Shown: positions 9,816 through 17,824 of the stretch, one piece after another
Layout of the letters: every line of letters starts with the position of its first letter
Position numbering within the stretch: the first letter of the stretch is position 1
Origin: Rhodocytophaga rosea
GTDB lineage: Bacteria > Bacteroidota > Bacteroidia > Cytophagales > 172606-1
Assembly: GCF_010119975.1 (NCBI RefSeq)
Contig: NZ_CP048222.1
Coordinates: forward strand, 8,408,501 to 8,472,500
DNA length: 64,000 nt
Direction of reading: 5' to 3'
Position numbers and translations under genes: made by a program
Notes under the pieces: model-generated
Database searches by the model: none
The model's input: the letters and a program-made list of their open reading frames with translations, nothing else
What the model was told of the DNA's origin: nothing

Positions 9816-10184
9816 CTATTTCTTCTTAGACTTTTGCAGGTTTTCTTCTACCCTGTATTTCACCATACGGCTGATGAGTTGTAAAGGCAAAGGCTGATCG
9901 AGCGGAAACTGAATAGATCCTTTCCCCATTTTATACGCAGATAATTCCTCAGTAAAAGCTCCATTCCCGGTGGGTGTGGCATAAAACCCGATGTGGTGAG
10001 TGAAGGCAGCAAAATATACCAGGTTGCCTTTGTAGATAAAAGCTGGCATGGCATATTTTATGGCTTCCTGTGCTTCCGGTGCAGCTTGCTTAATAGTAGT
10101 CCGCATTTGTTCCAGTTTCTGTTGAACGTCTTCCGGAAAAGTGGCGATGTACTCGTCGATAGTAGTGGCTTTTGTTACTTGCAT
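9816..10184 (-). CDS. DUF1801 family protein (YdhG-like)
   Basis: A 122-residue protein with the DUF1801 pattern: TIDEYIATFPEDVQQKLEQ at the start, then EAIKYAMPAFIYKGNLVYFAAF and HHIGFYATP. The fold is related to iron chaperones of the frataxin type, and some members are called iron chaperones, but this role is weakly supported. It is cytoplasmic, with a lysine-rich C-terminus. It is monocistronic. Confidence 0.85.
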   Translation of the reverse strand: MQVTKATTIDEYIATFPEDVQQKLEQMRTTIKQAAPEAQEAIKYAMPAFIYKGNLVYFAAFTHHIGFYATPTGNGAFTEELSAYKMGKGSIQFPLDQPLPLQLISRMVKYRVEENLQKSKKK

Positions 10185-10374
10185 ACAACTATATTTTAAA
10201 GGTGAACATTCATGTTCTACTTCGCTATTGATCTGTTATCAAAAGCATAATTATCTATAAATGTATGCGATTTCGTGCTTTTGCTAAAGTGCAGCTACGA
10301 CAAGTTGGAGGGGCAAATGCGACATTTATGTAGTTCTATTGTTAATCAACAATATTCTTCATTCAGTTCCTTCC

Positions 10375-11007
10375 TTAGAGTTGTTTACGCCCTAGTATTA
10401 AGAAAAGACCAAGGTTCCATGTAGATGGATTGATACTAAAAGTGTAATCAGTATACTTAACGGACTTGCTGAATTCCTGCTTATTGCCTGAAGTAATGCT
10501 TAGTCCATTAAAATTTACCTGCATCCCTATTCGTTTACTTATAAAAAAAAGTATTTCAGGAGACAACGTGAAAGAAGATACTCTTGTATCATATGAAGCA
10601 GATGAAACAGAAGAAGTACCATTCAGGCTTATATCTGTCTTTTGTAAACCATATTGGTAAGTTCCCTTCACAGCAAAGCTAAACTTATCGTTTATGGGTT
10701 TTATATATTTAACAAAGAGTAAAGGAGCTACCGTTTTTGTAATTGATTCAATGTTAGTAGCCGGATACCCTTGAACAACATTAAGTAGTTGGCCTTCCGT
10801 ATTGATTTGACTATAATTAATTCCTACGCCCAGCAAAATCCGCTCATTAATGAAAAAGCCAATATTAGGCGCAGCCTGAATGCTGCGTTCCTGATTGTTA
10901 GCACTACCGGTGTTATTTTTCTTAGAATAATTGAAGCTGCCATCCACGTAGAACGTATGCCTGGCAATTTGAGCAACAGACGAAGTTGTTAGTAAAATAG
11001 TGACCAA
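10375..11007 (-). CDS. Outer-membrane beta-barrel protein; signal peptide apparently frameshifted
   Basis: The frame from TTG 11007 gives 210 residues rich in alternating aromatic strands (FYVDGSFNYSKK ... LGVGINYSQ), as in small outer-membrane barrels of Bacteroidota, and it ends in a strand. The signal peptide is incomplete in this frame. An ATG at 11042 begins MKQIYSLAILSF in another frame, and one more T in the four-T run at 11006-11009 would join both into a normal signal peptide ending SSVAQ. The real gene is therefore probably 10375-11042. The function is unknown. Confidence 0.6.
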   Translation of the reverse strand: MVTILLTTSSVAQIARHTFYVDGSFNYSKKNNTGSANNQERSIQAAPNIGFFINERILLGVGINYSQINTEGQLLNVVQGYPATNIESITKTVAPLLFVKYIKPINDKFSFAVKGTYQYGLQKTDISLNGTSSVSSASYDTRVSSFTLSPEILFFISKRIGMQVNFNGLSITSGNKQEFSKSVKYTDYTFSINPSTWNLGLFLILGRKQL

Positions 11008-11118
11008 AAGCTTAGGATAGCTAAACTGTATATTTGTTTCATTCCGATTTTATTTTGTAAGACTTCTAAATTAGGCTATCAATTAAAGTACAAACAGTAT
11101 CGAACCCATGTACATTCG

Positions 11119-11511
11119 TTAATTTTCACACATGATTGTATTAACTTTCTCCATAAACTTTTGCTGCCAGTTTTCACCAAATTCCTTTTGATACCTCTCA
11201 AACGCTTTTCCATTGTGTTCCCGGATTTCTTTGGCAACAGATGGTGCATGTTTATAACTGTTAAAAGTCCCCAGTCTGCTTGAGAATTCAATGTTTAGCT
11301 TCCATAACTCAGCAACCTGTTTATAGGCATTCATTCTTTCATACGCTTCCTCTCCCCAACCTGAAACTGGAACAATCCAGACAGGTAATTTTTCATTATA
11401 AATGATTGAAGTGTCTGTCATAATAATCACTTGTAGATTTTGGCTAAAACAATTAAAACCTAGGGCAATACTAAAAATTAAAAAGAGGTGCATTTTCAAT
11501 TCCCTATTCAA
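11119..11511 (-). CDS. Hypothetical secreted protein
   Basis: A 130-residue protein with a likely signal peptide; the start may be the internal ATG at 11493, which begins MHLFLIFSIALGFNCFSQ. The mature part is rich in aromatic and charged residues (WGEEAYERMNAYKQVAELW ...). I recognise no family. It lies 18 bases after the preceding minus-strand membrane-protein gene, so the two are probably co-transcribed. Confidence 0.55.
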   Translation of the reverse strand: MNRELKMHLFLIFSIALGFNCFSQNLQVIIMTDTSIIYNEKLPVWIVPVSGWGEEAYERMNAYKQVAELWKLNIEFSSRLGTFNSYKHAPSVAKEIREHNGKAFERYQKEFGENWQQKFMEKVNTIMCEN

Positions 11512-11529
11512 TTGATCTGGAGATTAATG

Positions 11530-12027
11530 CTAGCATATGCACTGTTGGGCAGCGTTTTGCGCTCTATTAATAAAATCTTCGATTCCTGTTAAATATTGGT
11601 ATACTCCGACTTTTTCATCAGACTCTAAAGTCAATATGTACTTGCTTGTCCAGGCGTTGAATTTTACGTCCCTTATCTGAGTCCACTGAAACGTTTTTTG
11701 GTTTCTATTTGGATTTACTACCGTCACCTCATTTTCATCAAAGATAACCCGATGATTACGATACCACGTAAATATCCAGTAGCCCATACCAAAGAAGAAA
11801 CTCGAAAGTCCAACCATGATTATAACTCCGTCTATCGAAAAGTCTCTTACTACAAAAGAATAAAATAGCATAAATAGTCCTAATGCCATGAAAACAATTG
11901 CTAATAGTCCAAATGCCGAATTTAATCTTAAAATTGATTTCCCGTCTGCTTGGATAGGTTGTACAACCGCCTGTCGCGAGAAGTACCAGAGAAACGCTCC
12001 AACAACTATAGTGATTATAAAATACAT
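11530..12027 (-). CDS. Hypothetical membrane protein with a PH-like C-terminal domain
   Basis: The 165-residue product has three hydrophobic segments (about 1-17, 38-62 and 66-88), then a soluble tail with HRVIFDENEVTVVNPNRNQKTFQW and KYILTLESDEKVGVY. This layout resembles small bacterial PH-domain membrane proteins, but the match is by eye only. It is followed by a secreted hypothetical protein on the same strand. Confidence 0.55.
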   Translation of the reverse strand: MYFIITIVVGAFLWYFSRQAVVQPIQADGKSILRLNSAFGLLAIVFMALGLFMLFYSFVVRDFSIDGVIIMVGLSSFFFGMGYWIFTWYRNHRVIFDENEVTVVNPNRNQKTFQWTQIRDVKFNAWTSKYILTLESDEKVGVYQYLTGIEDFINRAQNAAQQCIC

Positions 12028-12138
12028 ATCTACTTCAAATGCGGTTTAATGCAACAATGCTTTCCATTGCGTGCCCTCAAGATGAGACTTGTGCTAAATG
12101 GGCAGCTAATTGGCAAAGCTGGTGTTATCGGTAATCTT

Positions 12139-12726
12139 TTATCTATAGTCTAATTGGATTATTTTCCAAGAAGATACATTCTCCATTAATACATTTCCTT
12201 TTAAATTATTTTTTTTACCAATCACAGAAAATGATAGTTCTGCTTTTTGGCTTGAGCCTAGATTAGTTAAAGTTCCACCTACTAAAAAGCCGAATCCTTC
12301 AATACCACCAGTCTTTTCAATGGTAATGGGATCCTCTTTTAGTTTTGTTGTAAGTGCTTGAAAAGCATCTGTATTTCTAAATGAGTTACTTATTAAATGT
12401 AATGCTATCATCCATACTACAAAGCAAAAAGTCCAAAATTGTAAAACATGTCTAACTAAAAACTCTAACATGATAGCATGAATAGCAAATGGTCCTCCAT
12501 GGTTTTGGCTAATTTCATACAAGGATTGGAATGGATTAGGGAAGCACTTATTTTTTTCTTTATAATTGATAAACCATACGATTATACCTATCAATGTTAA
12601 AAAAGGAGCTAAATAAAATCCGATAATAGCGGAGGGATAGATTAACTTATAATCTAATATATAGGAGACAATCCACATAAGAATGCCTCCTATCAGTAAT
12701 ATATATTGTAAGTATTCTTTTTTCAT
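12139..12726 (-). CDS. Hypothetical membrane protein
   Basis: The start chosen is ATG 12726 (MKKEYLQYILLIGG), which opens directly into a hydrophobic helix; a longer start at 12756 would run through a strong hairpin at 12749-12780. The 195-residue product has about four membrane segments in its first half and a soluble C-terminal half that includes GFGFLVGGTLTNLGS and a beta-rich end. No family is recognised. The codon usage is more AT-rich than that of its neighbours. Confidence 0.5.
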   Translation of the reverse strand: MKKEYLQYILLIGGILMWIVSYILDYKLIYPSAIIGFYLAPFLTLIGIIVWFINYKEKNKCFPNPFQSLYEISQNHGGPFAIHAIMLEFLVRHVLQFWTFCFVVWMIALHLISNSFRNTDAFQALTTKLKEDPITIEKTGGIEGFGFLVGGTLTNLGSSQKAELSFSVIGKKNNLKGNVLMENVSSWKIIQLDYR

Positions 12727-12748
12727 TTTGATTACCGATAATATGTGG

Positions 12749-12780
12749 ATACACACAACTGTAAGAACAGTTGTGTGTAT
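12749..12780. other. Perfect 14-bp hairpin between two minus-strand genes
   Basis: Arms 12749-12762 and 12767-12780 are fully complementary around a 4-base loop. It lies 22 bases upstream of ATG 12726 and 56 bases downstream of the next gene's stop. It lacks a T-run on either side, so it is not a classical terminator. It might be an RNA-stability, regulatory or protein-binding site. Confidence 0.55.
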
Positions 12781-12835
12781 TTCCTATATATCTATATCTA
12801 ATAAACCCATCCCTATCGATAAGCACATAATATAT

Positions 12836-13522
12836 TTAAGCTTTCACAGGCTCCGATTCCTCCGTTTTGCTGCGTTTGCCTAACTCAATCACCTGGCGGG
12901 CATGCATGTATTTATTGAAGAAGTTGATATCCGTCTTTTTGAAAGGAAGTACAAGCCGGTCGAGTATATCTTTAAGCAGGATATCTGTTTCTTCATAGAG
13001 TTTATCCAGGTCTTTGGTAGCGGCTACTTTGGTGCCTTTGTGTGCCTGCCTGCGGCCAATAATAGTGCTGAATGCATCTACTGAAACCCGTAATGTTTCG
13101 AGTTTAGCCGGAGTAAGGCCATAATGGATTAGTTCTGTTACATGTGCCTGGGCTTTGCCTAAAATGATCTGGCAACAATGTATAGTATCTGAATCTTTGT
13201 AACGGGTAATATCTGTGTAGGAATAATCAGCTGCTGCTCTGAGCTCATTGTTTTTATTTTTTACTGCATAGGCTACTACGGCTCCGCTTACTTCTGCCGC
13301 AAGTTCGGCCAGGTTATGTTTGAGGCTGGCTTTGTCCTGGGTAATACCAGTTGTATTCTGGCCTTGTGTCAGCGATGTAGTTTCAATCTGGCTGATGGCT
13401 GTAGTTAGTTCCTGCAGAATACCGGCAGAAGCTGGAATCGTATTGACTAAAACATGGTTAGATTCACACACATGTAGCACGGCTTTATACATGTTTAGCT
13501 TACTTGTCTGAATGTTGTTCAT
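12836..13522 (-). CDS. Hypothetical all-helical protein
   Basis: A 228-residue cytoplasmic protein predicted to be almost entirely helical, without signal peptide or membrane segment. It has several Ala/Lys-rich amphipathic stretches (AAEVSGAVVAYAVKNKNNEL, DLDKLYEETDILLKDILDRL) and a conserved-looking IIGRRQAHKGTK segment. It resembles uncharacterised helical-bundle proteins common in Bacteroidota. I cannot assign a function. A 290-base gap with nothing recognisable lies upstream, before the minisatellite. Confidence 0.6.
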   Translation of the reverse strand: MNNIQTSKLNMYKAVLHVCESNHVLVNTIPASAGILQELTTAISQIETTSLTQGQNTTGITQDKASLKHNLAELAAEVSGAVVAYAVKNKNNELRAAADYSYTDITRYKDSDTIHCCQIILGKAQAHVTELIHYGLTPAKLETLRVSVDAFSTIIGRRQAHKGTKVAATKDLDKLYEETDILLKDILDRLVLPFKKTDINFFNKYMHARQVIELGKRSKTEESEPVKA

Positions 13523-13818
13523 GAGTATTTGTAGTTAGTATGAACAGCAGTTTATATAATACTCATCAGGCAACCAAAACATCCGCTCTGTCTGTCCGAT
13601 TTTGCAAGTAAGATTATTTGGATTTCATTTCTTTTTAGCTGTTACTTTTTCCTATTTATCTATTATCCTGGCACCCATCACTTAATCAGCCATGAGTATT
13701 TTCTGGCTCATTAGGTGCATTATCTTGTCCATATCTTTCTTCTCAGGAAATCAGATGTTCGTCGCTGTTGCTGAAGATTATATTGTTTGACTGAAAGCAC
13801 ACATACCCGGAATTGAAA

Positions 13819-14007
13819 AGGATAATGCTTCACTTAAACACACCATTTCCAAAAACTCAGAGTTCTTCCCCAAAAATAACTCTGACATTGTTTCAGCTCA
13901 GCCTGACATTGTTTCACCTTAAGCGTACACTTCATACGCCGGAGCATACATCTCCTGACCAAAAGCGTCTATCTCCAAAAGTTCAGATAGCGTTGTTTAG
14001 GTTATAG
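13819..14007 (+). repeat. Degenerate 21-bp minisatellite coding for heptapeptide repeats
   Basis: From 13819 the sequence divides into nine 21-base units (13819, 13840, 13861, 13882, 13903, 13924, 13945, 13966 and 13987). The units at 13882 and 13903 share 14 identical bases. The frame from ATG 13813 stays open through all of them and gives a 64-residue product of heptads such as LTLFQLS, LTLFHLK and HTSPDQK, stopping at 14007. Whether it is translated is uncertain. The unit length of exactly seven codons and the varied but pattern-keeping third positions are the reason to note it. Confidence 0.5.
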
Positions 14008-14060
14008 ATTACTATGTTATCCCTGAATGATGTAATGATTGCCTAACAAGCTTTACCGGC

Positions 14061-14981
14061 TTAAGCCCACTGGTCTAACCAGTTTAATAAATTCTGTGGC
14101 CAGATTTTTAAATGAGCATCGTTTTGCGCCAGCCCTACTCCATGCTTGCCTTTAGGAAACACATGTAATTCTACAGGTACCTTGTGCCGTACGCAGGCTT
14201 CTGCGAAAAGTAAACTATTTTGTACCGGCACACCCGCATCGTCTGCCGTATGGAAAAGAAAAGCTGGCGGTGTTTGGGCAGTTACTTGTAAATGATTCGA
14301 AAGTTGTTTTACCAGGGCAGGATCAGCATTTTTACCCAGCAGATTGTCTCTGGAACCAATATGGGCAAATTCCCCTAAACTGATCACCGGATAACCCAGA
14401 ATCACCCGGTCAGGGCGGGCAGAAACTTTAGCTACCAGATCATCCAGAGGGTCTTTGTATAAGTCTGGCTGGGTACTTACAGTAGAGGCCAGGTGTCCGC
14501 CGGCACTGAATCCCATAATCGCAATCTTATTCGGGTCTATCTGGTAAGTAGTTGCATTATTACGCATGATCCGCATAGCCCGGCAGGCATCAGCATAAGG
14601 AGCCGGATGCTGATGTGTACGATGCCGGTAGAACAATAGTGCTGCTACAATCCCATGCCCATTAAAAAGTTCGGCCACTTGCTTTCCTTCATGGTCTTCT
14701 GCAATTCCGTAATACCCACCTCCAGGACAAACGACTACACATCTCCGGTTGGTTGCCGCTTGCTGAGGTAAATATATTTCCAGTTTAGGCCGTTCACTTT
14801 CTTCAGTAGGTAAATCATTCTTCGATCCTTTTTCCCACAGGTAAACGGTTTCTTTTTTACTCTCAACAGGTTTTTTGTTTGTTTCAGCTCTTGTTGGCAG
14901 AGCAGATGAAAGCATTAATCCGCTGAGTAAAGAGCTTTTTACTATAAAATTTCTTCTGGAAGTAGGCATAATAAAAGTCAT
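14061..14981 (-). CDS. Exported alpha/beta-hydrolase (acetylxylan esterase-like)
   Basis: A 306-residue esterase/lipase-type hydrolase. It has an RR-containing signal (TSRRNFIVKSSLLSG) that fits Tat export; translation may start at the ATG at 14969. The oxyanion segment CPGGGYYG, the nucleophile elbow GFSAGGH, an Asp in HTADDAGVP and a His in PKGKHGVG make a complete catalytic triad. Relatives deacetylate xylan or other plant polysaccharides. It is likely periplasmic. It is a single gene, beside the minisatellite. Confidence 0.88.
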   Translation of the reverse strand: MTFIMPTSRRNFIVKSSLLSGLMLSSALPTRAETNKKPVESKKETVYLWEKGSKNDLPTEESERPKLEIYLPQQAATNRRCVVVCPGGGYYGIAEDHEGKQVAELFNGHGIVAALLFYRHRTHQHPAPYADACRAMRIMRNNATTYQIDPNKIAIMGFSAGGHLASTVSTQPDLYKDPLDDLVAKVSARPDRVILGYPVISLGEFAHIGSRDNLLGKNADPALVKQLSNHLQVTAQTPPAFLFHTADDAGVPVQNSLLFAEACVRHKVPVELHVFPKGKHGVGLAQNDAHLKIWPQNLLNWLDQWA

Positions 14982-15218
14982 GGGTCAATAGTCAGTAGTC
15001 ATTTGTTAATGTTCCGGACAATATTTTCAAGCACTCAGTTTACACAGAGATTATCAGATTTCAAACAATTCATCCTATAAATCATTCCCTGATTACGATA
15101 GGGCTTAAAAACTTTTTTATGAAGAAAACTACTATGTTAATGTATGACAACTACACATCAAACTTAATCTACTGCTGACCAATGACCATTGACCAATGAC
15201 TTTTACTATATTTACACC

Positions 15219-16565
15219 ATGCTTTTACCTTCTACCCAAGCGAAAACCTTAAAAGAAAGAGACCAGCAAGCCATCTGGCACCCGTTTACTCCTTTACCAG
15301 ATGCTGATCAGGTTATCAGCCTGACCAAAGCGGAAGGTGTATACCTGTACACATCTGACGGCAGAAAGATACTCGATGCCATTTCCTCCTGGTGGGTAAA
15401 CCTGCACGGGCATTCTCATCCGCATATTGCCGAAGCTGTTTACAAACAAGCTACTACGCTCGAACATGTCATCTTTGCTGGCTTCACCCATGAGCCAGCT
15501 GTTCAACTGGCCGAACGGCTCCTTGACACTCTACCTAGCAACCAGGATAAGATATTTTACTCTGATAATGGCAGTACAGCCGTAGAAGTGGCACTTAAGA
15601 TGGCATTTCAATACTGGTATAACCAGGGAATTTCAAAAAAGAAAGTGATTGCCCTCAATGGTTCTTACCATGGAGATACCTTCGGAGCTATGTCTGTGGG
15701 TGACCGTAGTCCCTTTACAGCTCCATTTAATCCCTACCTGTTTGAAGTAGCCTTTGTTGATTTTCCGGCCTGCCAAAAGCAAGACTGCTGTGGAGGAAAC
15801 TCTGGTGAAACATCCGTTTGTCCATCTGTAAACGAGGTGATTCATTCCTTTACCGCCTTAGCGGAAAGTGGAGAAGTAGCTGCGTTTATATATGAGCCTT
15901 TAATTCAAGGCGCTTCCGGTATGCGTATGTATGCGCCGGAGATACTTGATACGATGCTGAGCGTCGCCAGAAAACATAATATCCTCTGTATTGCCGATGA
16001 AGTAATGACCGGTTTTGGCAGAACCGGCCGTTTGTTCGCTTCTGAGTATTGTCGGGAACTGCCAGACATTATGTGCTTATCCAAAGGCTTAACCGGAGGC
16101 ACGATGGCTTTGGGTGTAACCTCCTGCACGGCTGAGGTGATGCAACCCTATCACTCCGACGATCTGATGAAAACTTTTTTTCATGGACACTCTTTTACAG
16201 CCAACCCCTTAGCCTGTGCTGCCGCCAACGCAAGCTTAGATTTACTGCTTACAGAAGATTGCCAGGCCAACATGCGCCGCATTGCTGCCAAGCATGAGAA
16301 GTTTATGGAACAAATAACTGCTCATCCGGCTGTGGAAGCCATGCGTTGCAAAGGCGTTATCCTCGCGATTGAAGTGAAAACCGGCACAGAAACTTCTTAC
16401 TTCAATGAAGTGCGTAATAGTTTATATACTTATTTTATGGAGAGAAACTTGCTGCTTCGTCCGCTTGGAAATGTAGTGTATATCTTGCCGCCGTATGTAA
16501 TCACAAATGATGAGCTGGATACAATCTATGCAGCGATTTATGAGTTATTAGAAAAAGTGCGATGA
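15219..16565 (+). CDS. bioA: Adenosylmethionine-8-amino-7-oxononanoate aminotransferase
   Basis: BioA transfers the amino group of S-adenosylmethionine to KAPA, giving DAPA, the antepenultimate step to biotin. ATG 15219 is chosen because the family begins with a segment like LKERDQQAIWHPFTPL. The 448-residue product is a class III PLP aminotransferase with SSWWVNLHGHSHP, GSYHGDTFGAMSVG, the DEVMTGFGRTG motif and the PLP-binding Lys289 in LSKGLTGG. No other biotin genes are nearby, so it is separated from any bioBCDF cluster. A hypothetical secreted protein follows closely. Confidence 0.95.
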   Translation: MLLPSTQAKTLKERDQQAIWHPFTPLPDADQVISLTKAEGVYLYTSDGRKILDAISSWWVNLHGHSHPHIAEAVYKQATTLEHVIFAGFTHEPAVQLAERLLDTLPSNQDKIFYSDNGSTAVEVALKMAFQYWYNQGISKKKVIALNGSYHGDTFGAMSVGDRSPFTAPFNPYLFEVAFVDFPACQKQDCCGGNSGETSVCPSVNEVIHSFTALAESGEVAAFIYEPLIQGASGMRMYAPEILDTMLSVARKHNILCIADEVMTGFGRTGRLFASEYCRELPDIMCLSKGLTGGTMALGVTSCTAEVMQPYHSDDLMKTFFHGHSFTANPLACAAANASLDLLLTEDCQANMRRIAAKHEKFMEQITAHPAVEAMRCKGVILAIEVKTGTETSYFNEVRNSLYTYFMERNLLLRPLGNVVYILPPYVITNDELDTIYAAIYELLEKVR

Positions 16566-16615
16566 AAGGTATTTTCTTATCCCTTCTCTCCTCTTGTATA
16601 CAATCATCTGTACAG

Positions 16616-17695
16616 ATGCAACTCAACAATCGATTTACAAAAATTTTAGTATTGCTTTTCCTGGCAGTTGCCGTTCAAACTTTTGCCCAGAAACAGGAAT
16701 ACCCGTTTCCTCTGCAGGCACAGGAACAAGTAATTAGTAATACGCTGATTTCCAGTAAACATCTGGCTTTTCTGGTGAAGTTTGACCTGAAGCAAAAGTA
16801 CACCCGTTTGAAAGCAGTCGCTTATTCATCTCAAAACCGGCAGAAATTGCAGGAAATCACCATTGATTCATCCCTGATCAATCCCTGGCAGAACTATCCA
16901 GGGAAAGGAACCGTCCGGCAAACATTCGAAAATGCAGTGCTGTCGGGCAGACGTAGTGATACACAGGCTCCACTGGAATATCAATACCAGGTAAATTATT
17001 CGCCTGATAATAAAACTATACTCTGTTACCGCTATGATTACAGCCAGCCTGATTTGTATGTCCATTGCATATTGCTAAATGCTGAGTTGCAGGTACTACA
17101 AACTTTTAATTTGCCCATAGATGAAAGCAAAACCAATCATGGTATATTTGTAACCCATTCCGGGAATGTGTGTTTACTCAATACTGATGCAGCAGATGGC
17201 ATCGAACTTTTACAATACGAACCTGCTTCCGGCAATGCTTCTCTGATTGAAATAAGTGCAAGCAGTACCAGACGGAATAGTTTTAAACTTGTATTTCTGC
17301 CAGATCACCGGCTTTACCTGGCAGCCGTCAGTGAAAGTAATGGCAGTTTCACTGGTTTGTTGTGTTACCGTTTGAATCTGAAAACAAACCGCGTAGAAGA
17401 ATCTTATTTCTTTCCTCTATCCAAAGAGACGCTAACAACCATTCAAGGGCTTCCCGGAAAAGGTAGATACGATCTCTTAGCATTCAGCCCACAGGAAAAC
17501 AGGTTTAGCTTTGAACTACAAAAACGGAATATTGCTGCAACCGATTATGTATATGATGCTTATGCTGTAAATGACTTGCAGCAATGGAATCCACGCAAAA
17601 TGCAGGTGCAAACTGGTGAAAAACTTTTGCTTACCTATAATGCAGAAAGTAAAGTAGTGTCTGAGAAAGTAGTGGAGGGAATGGAAACGTATTAA
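16616..17695 (+). CDS. Hypothetical secreted protein
   Basis: A start at ATG 16616 gives a clean signal peptide (LVLLFLAVAVQTFAQ); a frame open from 16562 would only add a poor leader and overlap bioA. The 359-residue mature protein is beta-rich, with repeated patterns such as QYQVNYSPDNKTILCYRYDY that suggest a propeller-like or WD40-like fold. It resembles the large secreted protein at 28046-29641 in general style. The function is unknown. Confidence 0.65.
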   Translation: MQLNNRFTKILVLLFLAVAVQTFAQKQEYPFPLQAQEQVISNTLISSKHLAFLVKFDLKQKYTRLKAVAYSSQNRQKLQEITIDSSLINPWQNYPGKGTVRQTFENAVLSGRRSDTQAPLEYQYQVNYSPDNKTILCYRYDYSQPDLYVHCILLNAELQVLQTFNLPIDESKTNHGIFVTHSGNVCLLNTDAADGIELLQYEPASGNASLIEISASSTRRNSFKLVFLPDHRLYLAAVSESNGSFTGLLCYRLNLKTNRVEESYFFPLSKETLTTIQGLPGKGRYDLLAFSPQENRFSFELQKRNIAATDYVYDAYAVNDLQQWNPRKMQVQTGEKLLLTYNAESKVVSEKVVEGMETY

Positions 17696-17824
17696 GCTAA
17701 TAAATCCGGATTGCTTATCTATTTTTATAGCCATAAAATCTGGTTCTTAACGAAAACAACCAGCGCCTTTCCTATATAAATTTTATTAATTTGACATCCG
17801 GTTATCCGTACATAAAGCTAACCC

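Noticed and set aside
11119-12726. A toxin-antitoxin system made of the small hypothetical genes
   Set aside because: The products carry signal peptides or several membrane segments and have no toxin or antitoxin motif.
13819-14007. A short CRISPR-like array
   Set aside because: The units are contiguous 21-mers without spacers, and keep an open frame, so this is a minisatellite.
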